A stretch of 64,000 nucleotides of DNA from contig CM048853.1 of NCBI GenBank assembly GCA_026545225.1, positions 17,176,755-17,240,754 of the forward strand. Reading direction: 5' to 3'. This stretch comes from Cornus controversa. Its lineage: Eukaryota; Streptophyta; Magnoliopsida; Cornales; Cornaceae. Shown piece by piece: positions 47,336 to 60,400 of the stretch (position 1 is the stretch's first letter; every line of letters starts with the position of its first letter). The notes beneath the pieces were generated by a model that ran no database searches, was not told the origin of the DNA, and worked only from the letters and a program-made list of their open reading frames with translations. The position numbers and the translations under genes were made by a program.

Positions 47336-48013
47336 AAAAATCTATTACCATCATAGAGTGTCTTTTTTAGTTTACTATAAGTTATTTTTATAATAATCTA
47401 CTTTGGTTCAGATAAGAGCCTTATCCCTTTGGGAGAGCATTAATCATTTTGTGACTGTAACGTCTCCATCAAGTCCTAGAAATGTTTGGAATGACTGAAC
47501 CTAATTCAGGGTGTAATCTGGGTTGGACTGACTCAACCTAAGGTCGGATGCGAGTTACCGTCTTATACATGTGCAAGTGGACAAATTAAACAAAATGCAG
47601 ACATGAAGATTTGAATCCAAGACCTCTCAGAGTATAATATTATATTCACATCCTTGGCTTGTTTTGCACCAGAAGTGATTCCTACCGAAGAACTTACAGT
47701 GAAGAAGTTTGTGGGATGTCTCCGAACTTCCATAAGGGATAGAGTGACAGTTTTAGGTTTGATAAGTTATGCTATGACAGTAGAGGAAGCATTGGTAGCA
47801 GAAAAGGTTAACAAAGGTAATCAAAGGATACAAGGGGCCAGGATTCGGGCTAAGGATGTCAAGACATCTTTTGGTAATTAGGGAGCAAGAGACACAAAGA
47901 TGACCTATCATTTTCTCAAGGGCAATAGTAGGTTGGCTCGACTCCATCAATGTCTTTGCCCGTTGGATCTTCACTATCAAAAGTGGTGTGTCACCATTGT
48001 CAGCAACCTGGTC

Positions 48014-51000
48014 TGTAAGGACCGGAATTTATTTTGACCGGTTCTGGGTGAATTTGGACCGGATTAAATTTTTTTGGATTAATTAAAATTCCAGAAAGGG
48101 TAGGGACATTTATGTTTCCATCCAAGTGGAAGGTGTGTGTATATGTATATATATATATATATATAGTGCTTATATTTATATTAAATTATAAATATAGGGT
48201 GGGCTCATGTGCAATTAAAGGTAAGTGTGGAGAAATACATAGAATACATGTATTTTGTGTATGGTGTGGTATATTATATATATATATATATAATATATAT
48301 GTAATATGTGGACCAAAATAAAGAGAAGGAGGAGACCAAGTATGGTCTCGGCTGGGAAAGAAAGAAAAGAAGAAAGAAAAAAAGAAAGAAAAAGAAAAGA
48401 AAAGAAAAGAAGAAAAGAAAGAAAAAGAAAAGAAAAGAAAAGAAGAAAAGAAGGAAAAGAAAAAGAAAAGAAGAGAGAGAAGGAGAAGTCGGGGAGAGAG
48501 AGGAAGAGAAACCGAGAAGAGAGAGAGATCGGGGGAGACCGAGAGGAGCCGCCGATCCCGGCGACCAGCTATACGCGGTGGCTGAGGCGGTCGTGGTGGT
48601 GTCACCGATGGGCCATGTCGGTGGTGAATGGCTCGGTTCGGCTGGCCGTTCGCGAAGGGGGTTTCGCGGCTGGAGCTTGTTGGTTCCGGCGAGTGTTGGT
48701 GACGGCGTGGGTTCGCTGGCGGTGGGCCGGTGACGGCAGCTCGCGGTGGTTGCAGGTGGGTTCGGTGGTGCGAGCTGCCTGGTTCGCAGCTTCAGTTGGT
48801 GGTGATTCGAGCGAGGGGGCTGTCGTGGGTTTGGGTTCACGGCGGTGGCTTCGGACGATGGTATGAGGCTGTTTGGGGCTTGTGACAGAGGTGGCCCATG
48901 GTGGCTCGTGGTGTTTGGCTTCGGCTGTTAGGACCTGTCAGGTCGTTGGGTTCAGTTGAAATTTGGATCATGGCTTGCCGCGGGTGCACAGGTGGCAGCG
49001 ACTGGCTGTGAGGGTCGTTGGTGGTGGGCTCTTCTATGTGGGTTCAATTTCAAGGTTTTCATGGCGGATTGGGTCCGACTATGGGTCTTCACCGAAGTGG
49101 TGGGTGATGGTGGTTTCGGCCGTGGAGCTGGGTTTTCACGATTGTTTGGGCAGCTTGTTGGGGTGGTTCGGCTTAGCCGTGAGGTGTCCGGGAAAGGTTT
49201 GTTTGGGTGGTCTCAGTGTGGCCATTATAGGCTGGCTGTGTGGACTGGTTTTGGATTGTTTGGCAGCAAGGTGATGGCTCAGTTTGGGGCTATTTGGGTT
49301 CTTTGCTGGTAGGTTGTATTTAGAAGGGAATCTAGCTGGGTTTTCTTGATTGCTTACTTCGTTTGGACAGCCGTGGTGGTTGGTTTGTGGGTGCTTACTG
49401 CGGGTTCGGTTTGGACAGCTAGTAGTGGTCACGATTAGTGGTGGTTTGGGGCCAGAATGGTTACCTTGTGGCGTTGGGCCTTGACGGCCATAGTGGGGGA
49501 GCCTGACTTAGTTGTCCATAGTGGAAGCAACCATGGTGAAGGTTGAAGGTGGTTCCAAATTGGGTTGATTCACTTTATTTGGGTTGGACCGGAAATGAAT
49601 AAGGAAACGAAGTGGCCCGATGGATTGTTCGGGTGGGTTTTGACACAGGACTGGACCGGACCAGACTTGGTAGAGGCCGATTTGCAGGCACGGGCTGGTT
49701 GAGAGCTGGACCTAAGGCAAGTTGATTCTTGCCTCTATCTCTTACGTAGATTTTATTTACGTTAAGTAATTTACATATGTCTTAATTTGATCATATGTGG
49801 TATGTGTATATACATATATATGTAGGCGCTTATATATATATGTGTATAGGGAATGTGGTACATACATGGGATGTGAGAGGATATACATATGTGTGTGTGT
49901 ATATATATATGTATGTGCGGGTTTAGGAAGCGATAACATGTTAGATTTATCACCTAATTGCATTGTGATATGCATGTATGTATAGATTAAAGTCTATGAA
50001 GAGTATGCTAAATAATACATGTTTAGCTATATGTTGTCTTGTATGCATATGTGGCTTTTATGCACGAGGTTCAGTATATATATAGGTGATTATATATATG
50101 GTTGCAACGGTAGAAATGCATGCTAAGTATGAATTTAACTTTTGACGAGCATTTGAAAAGCATGAAATGTGCTAACTATTTTATATGTTCTTGATACATA
50201 TGTGGGTGACGTAATATACATATGTGTGTATATGTGTTGTGATTGGAATGCATGTTAGCTACTTGTAGTGAATACATGTATTGAATGAGAGCATGACTAT
50301 ATTTATGCTAGTGTAAGTGCATATGTGATTTATATGCATGATTTGACATGTACGTGTTTACATGTAGGGTTACGTGAATGAAATGCATGCTATCTGTTTA
50401 TAGAAAATGTATGCATTGGTTATAGCATGATAAGAATATGCTAAGTTGGAATTGTTTGCATATGTGAGGTGTTATGCAAGTATTTGAACATATATGTGCT
50501 ATATGTGTTGGAATGTGATGAAAAGCATGCTAAATACTTCTTTTTAGTATTCATAAGCATGGGTTGAAGCAAGAAAACATTATGCTATGTGTATATGCAT
50601 CCATATTGCATATATGGGGGGGAAATGACACATGTGGTTATATGTGGGTTTATGTGGAGATGAAATGCATGCTATGTTCTTTTAACTAGCTTAGGCATTG
50701 TGAGGCATGAACATTGAAATGTTTGGTTATTATATGTTCGAAATGCATATATGGTGCTGTTGTGAGGAAACGGAGAAGTGTGGTTGAATAACCTAGAGTA
50801 GGTCAATACTCGGTTAGGGTTGTGGTCATAAAGTGGGCAAATCATCCAGAGTAGGTCAATACTCGGTCACGATGAGAGCATTGGAGCGGTAACGTCATCT
50901 TGGAGTAGGTAAATACTCGATGACGGTGGTCTCCACACCTTGGAGTAGGTAAATACTCGGTGTGGATTCCAAAAAGATGCCCAATCACCTTGGAGTAGGT

Positions 51001-52295
51001 AAATACTCGGTGATTGTGGTTTATTCACCTTGGAGTATGTGATGACTCGGTGACAAACTATTTAACCGCCTTAGAGTATGTGATGACTCAGTGAGGAAAA
51101 CTATCTAACCACCTTGGAGTATGTGATGACTCGGTGATGAATTCCAAAATCAACTAATCACCTTGGAGTATGTGATGACTCGATGGCAGTGTTGGAATTG
51201 TGTGGGAGGCGTCTCGGTCACATGATTGGTTAAGAATCATGTTAGGATATTGAGTTGAGTCCGGGAGAGGGACAAGTGTGTGAACTTGCTTGCATTATCT
51301 ATTGTGAAGCATGCTTCATGTTTAACGCATTCTTATATATGCGTTGTTTGTGACAGAACATGATATATGTTGGATATCTATTGCTTTTGAGCATGTTATA
51401 TGATTTAAATGCATTTTTATTACATTTGAGATATGCTACTTGACGAGTAGGAGATGTGATAGTTGATTTACATTGTTTATGTAAATGTGTTAACATATAT
51501 GTTCTATATACATATTAGTGCCTGATGTTTACTGCTTTCAAGCATGTTGAGAATGATTTCTAAAATCATGTGTGGCGGATTTCGTATGGTCATATGTGCT
51601 AGAGTAGCCATATACATCATTGGTTCATGCATGCTAGGTAGAGCATGGTCTTAAATATTATGATATATTTAAGTGCATAAGTATATTTTTGAGAATATGT
51701 GAGGATCGACCTGCTGCTGCAGTGATAGTATGGTTCTACATACCTTGTTGGGCCTTTGAGCTCACCCCCTCCCAGGTTTTGCAGGTGTTGCTGGTTTTGG
51801 AGTCAGTTGGGGAAACTAATAGCACCAGTTACAGAGGTAGTAATTAGATTCCTTAGAATCTAATTTATGTTCAGGATATTGGATAGATAGATGTATTACA
51901 TTTGGATTAAATGTATGAGGCGATTACGTAGATTCAGTTCTTTCAGTTGTATTTATTCATGTGATGTATGTATTTAATACGGACATTCAAGGACTGAGGC
52001 ATGTATATTTATGATTGTTTATGCATGTTGTAGAAATATTGGGGGGACACGGGCCCAGAAGTGTCCATATTTATTGTTAGATATAAATGCTGGGGGGACA
52101 CGTGCCCAGAAGTGTCCATATAAATTGTAAAGCAGGTGTAATATGCCAGGAGCTGATTATTTAGAATGGGTCATGCCCGATTTTCGTAAAAATAGTAGGA
52201 AATTGAATTGTATGATCAGGTGGAGGTTATGTCGTGAGGGTGATCTCACGGGGTTCACACCTCGGTTTCTGGGCCTCGGGAATCGGTGCGTCACA
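48014..52295 (+). mobile_element. Solo LTR A2 (4.2 kb LTR family A)
   Basis: TGTAAGGACCGG..AATCGGTGCGTCACA with perfect target duplication TGGTC (48009-48013, 52296-52300). 4282 bp. Same plan as A1: TA zone, purine tract 48315-48540, GC-rich block to about 49450, hairpin array 50789-51190, 52 bp repeats 52036-52125. No internal coding region. Confidence 0.93.
50789..51190. repeat. Hairpin array with variable paired arms (A2)
   Basis: About nine units of 40-50 bp share a centre ttGGAGTAGGTAAATACTC or ttGGAGTATGTGATGACTC. Arms: TAACC 50789-50793/50812-50816; CGTCATC 50893-50899/50919-50925; CCACACC 50933-50939/50959-50965; CAATCACC 50982-50989/51009-51016; TCACC 51025-51029/51049-51053. The remaining units pair in 4 bases or fewer. 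Confidence 0.92.
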
Positions 52296-52412
52296 TGGTC
52301 ACTACAAATCTGAGTGTCCCCGCATACAGTTGGCACCAGTGATAGAGCATACTTATTATCACTGCCACCAGACTGGTCACATCAAGTAGACTATCCTTTT
52401 GAGACAAATTGT

Positions 52413-53422
52413 ACAGGGTGAGATAGGGTCTCAATAGAGTACCACTTAATTTTCGGTGGGTCAGCCTAGTTTTAGGGTATTACCGCTGTTGCGGCTAGAA
52501 TAGCTTGCTGAGGGTTCACGAGTAGTGAGAGGGGGTCAACCCTATTATGTCTGATCTATAGTCCATATATTAAAGGACTCCATGAGGACTGAGGTATGAT
52601 TATGGTTTTAGCTTATGAGCCAGAGAGTTGAGCCATTACGTAAGTCATGTAGTACCTCTTGAGTCGTTTGTTACATTTAGTAATACATGTTTAGTTTTTA
52701 TGCTATTTGAAATATGTGGTATACTGGGTATTTAGCATGATTTACATGACAATTATTTACATGTTCAGGGTGAATAAGGGTTTCCATTAAGTGTCACGTT
52801 GCATATGTGGGCAATTTTTTTCCTTCCTTTCAATAGATGTTAGTTTTGATGTTTTGATAAACCAGGTTAAAGGTTTGGACTTGAGTAAGGTTATGATAGA
52901 TGAGATATATGAGTTGGGATAGACTCCAGTTGTGGGAACTTAGAGCTTTGAAAAGTTCTTAAGTAGTGATTTTCATGTGGGGAATGGATTATTATTATAT
53001 ATTTGAGGGAATTAAAAGGTGAGGACAAGAAAGGCATATTGCCGGGGTTGAGCTAACGAGGTGAAATGGCCCAGTCAAACATTTTTCTTTGATTAGTGAT
53101 TCTCTTACAATATGTCAGGTCCAAGTAATTGTGGAATTGACTCGTTAGGTATTGACGAGTAAGGAAATGAGGTTTGAGTACCTTGAGTGTAAAAGATTTT
53201 GCTCATGGATGATTGTATGACTGAGAAAAAGGTTGTGATGATAAGAGTAGGTCCATTTTAGACCACTCTTGAGATTATGAGTTCTTGATCTCATGAGAGG
53301 ATGACGATGAGAATACCATTAGTTTTGTCTTGGTTAGTTGTTAACCGAAGAAAAAAAGCAATGTGTAAGCACTAGGATTTTCAGTTGAGTTTATTTTTAT
53401 ATGAACCATGCCTTGTGGTAAT
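52413..53422 (+). other. Decayed Tekay-like internal sequence
   Basis: No open frame of note. Short phrases suggest continued gag-pol decay, but I cannot place protease or RT motifs. Confidence 0.4.
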
Positions 53423-53992
53423 TGTAATACTCCGCTCCAACACATGGTATGATATTGTCCGCTTTGGGTCTGAGCATGCACGATTTTGCTCTTGGGTTTT
53501 ACCCCAAAATGCCTCATACCATTTGAAGAGAACATACTACATATAAGCACATCCCCTTTTCCACACCCAGACGATGTGGGATTGAGCACCTTGTACCCTG
53601 TCAATGTGGTAGCTTAGCCCAGTGTCTGTCTTCACACCCGCCCACTCACACCCGTCCACAAGGGTTACTACAATCCACCCCCCTACGAGGCCCGACGTCC
53701 TCGTTGGCACACTTCCGGCTGGGTTCAAGCTCTGATAGCAACTGTAATACCCCGCTCCAACACATGGTATGATATTGTCCGCTTTGGGCCATAGCCCTCA
53801 CGGTTTTGCTCTTGGGTTTTACCCCAAAAGGCCTCATACCATTTGAAAAGAACATACTACATATAAGCACATCCCTTTTTTCATACCTAGGCGATATGGG
53901 ATTGAGCACCCTGTACCCTGTCAGTGTGGTAGCTCAGCCCAGTGTCTGTCTTCGCACCCGCCCACTCACACCCGTCCACAAGGGTTACTACA
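53423..53992 (-). mobile_element. TRIM element, two 250 bp LTRs
   Basis: Direct repeats 53423-53672 and 53743-53992 are each exactly 250 bp and nearly identical. On the minus strand the LTR reads TGTAGTAACCC..GGTATTACA. The 70 bp interior holds a primer site next to the upstream LTR (TTGCTATCAGAGC, compare TGGTATCAGAGC of initiator tRNA-Met) and a polypurine tract (GTAGGGGGGTGGA) next to the downstream LTR. No coding capacity. An extra polypurine-like piece (ATCCACCCCCTAC on plus) lies outside the right LTR at 53993-54005. No target duplication was found. Confidence 0.88.
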
Positions 53993-54466
53993 ATCCACCC
54001 CCTACAACTTATACACATGGTGTTGTCTTGTGTACGAACTTTAGGGATTGTGATTCAAGGAGTATGAGTTACTAGAAAGAGATGCGTAGGTATACTTTCC
54101 CTAATTGAAAAATGGGTTGGTTGGAAAGTGAGGTGGTTATAGTTTTGATCCTCCTAAACTTAGTTTGGGAGATAGTGGCTATCGTGATGGATCATAGTGT
54201 GATAATTGCACTACAATCTCAGAGATGTCTGGAAACTGCTTGAGGTGCACCCAGTAGTTGGATATTTTGTGAAATGTGAGTGAAGTCGTATGATGTGATG
54301 ACCAAGTTGGTTAAGGAGTGAAAACCACGTGTTAGATACTGGCGAGTTTATGGCTATTACCATTGATAAAGGGAGTTAAAGCAGGTCACTTAAGGTGTTG
54401 CGACAACCTTTTGGGATTAGGAGTACGTTGTAATTTTGAGAAAAAATTCTTTCAAGGTGGGGAGGT
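53993..54466 (+). other. Decayed pol end and polypurine tract of the Tekay-like relic
   Basis: No open frame of note. The tract AAGGTGGGGAGG at 54454-54465 directly precedes the LTR start, as in a complete chromovirus. Confidence 0.6.
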
Positions 54467-57400
54467 TGTAGACACCAGAACCAAATTTGATCGATTTTTG
54501 AAATTTTCATCATTTTCACCACAAATGTGTTTTAAATGATGTTATGAATGTTTCGAGAGTGAAAAACATATTCGAAAAGTTCTTTTAAGGTTTTGGAAAG
54601 TTTTGAAAACATTTGGAGAAGTTTGACTTTTTGGGGCAACAAGGCCCCAAGAAGCGGTCCGATGGGCCCCCTGAAAAATTTTCAAAGAAAAATTTTTTTT
54701 GGTTGTGGATCAAATGAAATATTTAAAGAGTTAAGAAAGTAATTTCAAGACCGTAGGAACTTTCAAAATCGAAAATAGATGTCGAGAGGTTACATTAAGT
54801 GATTCGGGCGTTTCAATCATTTCGCACCCCAAGAAGAGATAAATATCTTGGATGGGCTGAGATATTTTATTTTCCAACAATCTCTCTCTCTCTCTCTAAC
54901 TATCCCACTTCATCTCTCTCTCTTCTCTTTACATTTTGGAGGTGCTAGGTTGTGATTTGGAAGTTATCGAAGAAGGGTAGATTTTTCCTCGGGCTAAGGA
55001 CATCGGTTTGAACCAAACAAAGTTGATTTTTGGTAAGGTAGAAAGGGCTGAAATTTTGGAACTTAGCTTCCAAGATTGAGATTCGAGGTAGGGTTGTGAA
55101 ATTCTTCTTTGCTCTGATTCTATAGGTCACATACTTGTGACATGAAACGTTTCTTTGACAATTTTAGGAATATATGATTTTTGCATATATGTGTTGAAAG
55201 TCTAACATTCTTTATTTAGAAATTATAAATGCATACGAGTGGTGGAAGTTTATGAATGCAAATTTATGAGTTCTGATCATTTAAGGGGCTTTGTAGAATT
55301 TGATTTCAAATAATGAATTAAGGATGAATAACGTTTTCTAAAAAAAATATTGGTTGTAATTCCAATGAAATGGATGATTTTCATTGTGACAAGCTTGAGG
55401 TGAAGGTGTGTGCATAAACTTGACATAGGTTATGCATTTGGTGAGAATTGTGAGAATCATGAATTTTATGCATTTATGTGATAAGTGTACATTATGTGGC
55501 AATGTGAAATTATGTGAGAAAGTCACATTTTTTGACCATATGTGAGAATTAAGAAGGGCCCGGAGCCCTAAGGTGCAAGACCCAAAAATTGGCCAAGCGA
55601 GTGTCGCTTCCGTTGGGTTAATTACCCGAAAAGCGTAAGCAAAGTTTATGGTTTCAAAGAAACCTTACTATGGATTGTGACAAGCGAAGTCCTCAATTGA
55701 GTTAAATTTCGATACATGTAGAGTGAGTTTACTTGTGAGTTGTGAATTCATTCAAGTTGTTATATATTAAAATATAAAGCATCACTCATGATTTTCAAAA
55801 CTTGAATATTTTTAGGGTGAAAAGCATGGATAATTGTTATGTAGACATATAGAGATTTCATTATGCATTCATACATGACTGCTTGAGTTAAGGTAGAGTC
55901 GGTGGATCATTCCTACTGGGCATAGTTGTATGCTCACCCCGCTCCCCTAAACTATTTTGCAAGTAAGGCATGAATGACGGAAAGGACTTGATTAGTCACT
56001 TGGAGTTCATAGGAGCATTTTTGGGATATTTTGATATATCATGTGTGGACTATGTATTTGGCTATCCATGTTGACATGTGGCATGTCACGCCCCGATTCC
56101 CGAGGCCCGAAAACCGAGGTGTGAACTCTGTGAGATCACCCTCACGACATAACCATCACCCGATCATGCAACCTCAATTTTCTATTATTTTTACGAAAAT
56201 CGGGCATGACCCATTCTAAATAATCAGCCCCTGGTATGATATACCTGCTTTACAATTTATATGGACACTTCTGGGCACGTGTCCCCCCAGCATTTATATC
56301 TAAACAATAAAAATGGACACTTCTGGGCCCGTGTCCCCCCAATATTTCTACAACATGCATAATTCAATCATAAATATACATGCCTCAGTCCTTGAATGTC
56401 CGTATTGAATACATACATCACATGAATAAATACAATTGAAGGAACTGAATCGATATAATCACTTTATACATTTAATCCAAATGTAAAGCATCTATCTATC
56501 CACTACTCTGGACATAAATTAGATTCTAAGGAATCTAACTACTACCTCTGCAACTGGTGCTATCAGTTTCCCCAACTGACTCCTTAATCGGCAATACTTG
56601 CAAAATCTGGGAGGGGGTGAGCTCAAAGGCCCAACAAGGTATGTAGAACCATACTATCACCGCTGCAGCAGGTCGATCCTCACATATTCTCAAAAATATA
56701 CGTGCACTTAAATATATCACAATATTTAAGACCATGCTCTACCTAGCATGCATGAATCAATGATGTATGTGGCTACTCTAGCACATATGAACATGCAAAA
56801 TCCGCCACACATGATTTTAGAAATCATTCTCAACATGCTTGAAAGCAGTAAACATTCAGCACCAATATGTATATAGAACATATATATCAACACATTTACA
56901 TAAACAATGTAAATCAACTACCACGTCTCCTACTTAACAAATAGCACATCACAAATGCAATAAAGATGCATTTGAACAGGAAAACATGCTTAACAGATAA
57001 ACACATAAGCATAAAGGTATTTTTCACCTTCCACGGTCATAATCCGATACATAAGACAAGCATCAAAGCTTGCACATACTCTCACTCTCGGTCCTCATCC
57101 GATACCCCACATGATTGGCCCGCTCCGAGGATCATGTGACCTAGGAAAACTCCGATAACCAACCTATGACCTGGACCACTCCGAAAGGTCATCCTACTCT
57201 GGCAATGTATAGGATTGCCGTTATGTGAGGGGACAGCATCCGAGGCTCACATTCATTGGACATACTCCGATTCCCAGGCTTTAAGCCTTAGCATGGAGCC
57301 ATACTTATTGGACATACTCCGATGGCAATATATTGGTTTGTCAAATTGTGAGGGGGCAACTCCGAAGCTCACAAACGTTGGACATACTCCGATTCTAGGC

Positions 57401-60400
57401 ATAAAGCCTTCGCATGGCGGGTCCACTCCGAGGGCCATACGCAGTGGATAGTTATACCACTTCTCGTGACACGGTTGGACCACTCCGAAGTCCCGTGCAC
57501 CTCTTTTTGCGTTAATTTTCCCGCAACCTCCCATATATGCAATATGGATGCATACGTATCCAAGCATTTCATTTTATGCTATCCCAACGCACCAGCTAGT
57601 ATATAAGTACGTAGCATGCATTTTCCTCTACATAAACCCACATATAACCACATATGTGTCATTTCCCTCCTATACATGCAATATGGATGCATATATACAT
57701 AGCATAATACTTTCATGCCTTAACCTATGCTTATGAATACTAAAAAGAAGTACATAGCATATTTTTCTCCACATTCCAACACATATAGCACATATATGTT
57801 CAAATACTTGCATAACACCTCACATATGCAAACAATTCCAACTTAGCATATTTTTATCATGCTATAACCAATGCATACATTTTCTATAAACAGATAGCAT
57901 GCATTTCATTCACGTAACCCTACATGTAAACACGTACATGTCAAATCATGCATATAAATCACATATGCACACACACTAGCATAAATACACTCATGCTCTC
58001 ATTCAACACCTGTATTCACTACAAGTAGCTAACATGCATTCCAATCACAACACATATACTCACATATGTATATTACGTCACCCACACATGTATCAAGAAC
58101 ATATAAAACAGTTAGCACATTTCATGCTTTTCAAATGCTCGCCAAAAATCATATTCAAATTAGCATGCATTTCTACCACTGCAACTATATATATAATCAC
58201 CTATATACATATACTGAACTTCACGCATAAGAGCCACATCTGCATACAATACAACACATAGCTAAACATGCATTATTTAGCATACTCTTCATAGACTTGA
58301 ATCTATACATACATGCATATCACAATGCAATAGGCGATAAATTTAACATGTTATCGCTCCCCAAACCGCACATACATATATATACACACACGCATATGTA
58401 TATCCTCTCACATCCCATGTATGCACCACATTCCCTATACACATATATATATATAAACGCCTACATATATATGTATATACACATACCACATATGATTAAA
58501 TTGAGACATATGTAAATTACTTAACATACATAAAATGTACGTAAGAGATAGAGGCAAGAATCAACTTGCCTTAGGTCCAGCTCTCAACCCATCTGTGCCT
58601 GTAAAGCGGTCCTCTTCCAAGTCCGGTCCAGTCCTGTGTCAAAACCCACCCAACTGATCCAACTGAACCTTCGTTTAAATTGACCCAATTCCAAGGTCTA
58701 ATTCATTACTCTAAACTTGCTTCATAAACCATGCTTAGCCCACTTGCCCAATTTAATCAACTTGAGGCCCAATTCACATCAACCAAACCTAATATGGAAG
58801 CCCAACCCAGCTGAATTATCTACTGTCATGGGGCCAATTCCATTGATACCCAAACCGTGAGAAATCTCCACATGGCTGCCAAGGCCCCATAGCCGAACTC
58901 CATATACTCACTATCAACTATGATAGCCCATCAACCATGGTCACCCTCACCATCATCAACCCCAAGCAAAAACCATGCAAACCAGCCCATTGAAGCTCCA
59001 TGAACAATTCACAGCCATTAATGGCTGACCCAAACATTATGAATCACCAAACACCCGCCATCCCCTTGGTGGTGCACCAGCCCCTCTACGGCTAGGGCCA
59101 TCACCATGAGCCATACAAGCTCAACCCGCACTGAGCTTTCTCAGCACCACCATCATCGGCCACCACCAACAAGCCAAAATAGTCAACCGGACCACCATTT
59201 CCACAGCCAAATAGACCCACAACCGTGACCACTACGGGCTGTCCAAATCGAACCTCCATCGACCACCAACAGCCACCATGAACCGCCATTCAGCCGAACC
59301 CAGTCTCACACCTCCAGTCGTCTTCCCCGACCAACCATCACCTCTCCATGATCGGACCACCATGAACCCAACCCAACTGAGTCAAACACGACCCAGTCGT
59401 GCTCAGCCGAACCGCCGAGCGACACCACCGCGAGCCGCCGTCACCAGCCCACCGCCAGCGAACCCACGAACCCGCCGAGCTAAACCCCGGCCGAACAGCG
59501 CCTCACCGGCCGTGAATCCCCTGCCGGACGAGCGCACCAACTGCCGAAAGGACCCTCTTCGCGAACGGCTCCATCGCACCGAGCCACCCCGCGTCACCGG
59601 CACACCACCTCAACCCCTTCGGCCACCGCAAACCACCGACAGCCAAGCCACCGCCGGCGCTGAGATCGGCGGCCCCTCCTTCCCCGAGTTTCTCTCTCCC
59701 CGATCTCACTCGGTCTCTCTTTCCCTCTCTCCCCGACTTCTCCTTCTCTCTCCTCTTTTCTTTCTTCTTTTCTTTTTCCTTTTCTTTCTTTTTTTCTTTT
59801 CTTTCTTCTTTTCTTTTCTCGGCTGAAGCTTCTCTCAAATATACACCACACATTTTTCTTATTCTCCTCCACACACAAATATATACATAACATATGCACA
59901 TATACTTGTAATCTTGCATGTGCACCCACACTCCTTCATAATTGCATATAAGCCCACACATATACACACTTTTATGTGTATATATAATAATGCATGTACT
60001 CAATAAATATATTTATAATTTAATATAAATATATTTCATATAAATATATATATTTCCATATATATATCTATATATGCATCCTCCGTCCAATCTATATATA
60101 TATATATATATATCCACATCTTTCCGAATTTAATTTATTCGAAAAAATAAATCCGGTCAAAATTCATCCGGAACCGGTCAAAATAATTCCGGTCCTTACA
60201 TGGCATGTGGATTATGTTGAGTTATAGTTACATTCACATTGTATGTAACTTGTATATTCATTTGGACCTTGTTTGTATAACCAATGAAGTTGGTGTATGG
60301 ATATTGTGAATGTATGCAATGATATATTCATTTTGAAAGAAATGTACGAGGATGGTAAGATAATAATGATTCAAATATGTGATTTGGGATATTTGTGCAA

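Larger units (their letters stand above)
47645..52412 (+). pseudogene. gag: Tekay-like gag relic, split by A2 inside the zinc knuckle
   Basis: Left part 47645-48013: FAPEVIPTEELTVKKFVG, LRTSIRDRVTVLG and VEEALVAEK are the C-terminal half of chromovirus gag. The last complete section reaches the first half of a CCHC knuckle (C-HH-C-QQPG). The right part from 52296 supplies H-YKSE-C, so the knuckle is restored across the A2 insertion. A second knuckle-like piece (YHCHQTGHIK) follows near 52360, then a stop. There are stops and at least one frameshift (near 47985). The 5' half of gag and its LTR are missing. The partner 3' LTR is B4. Confidence 0.8.

Noticed and set aside
50789..51190. Regularly spaced palindromic units resembling a CRISPR array
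   Set aside because: Plant nuclear DNA. The units are inside an LTR with target duplications, the constant part is the loop and the variable part is the arms, opposite to CRISPR repeat and spacer logic, and no cas genes are near.
53423..53992. Possible Cassandra TRIM with 5S rRNA-like LTR
   Set aside because: The LTRs have a terminal-repeat TRIM structure, but I could not find the 5S internal control region expected in Cassandra.
53341..54075. Several 60-90 codon ORFs across the TRIM
   Set aside because: They are readings through the 250 bp LTRs and 70 bp interior. TRIMs have no coding capacity.
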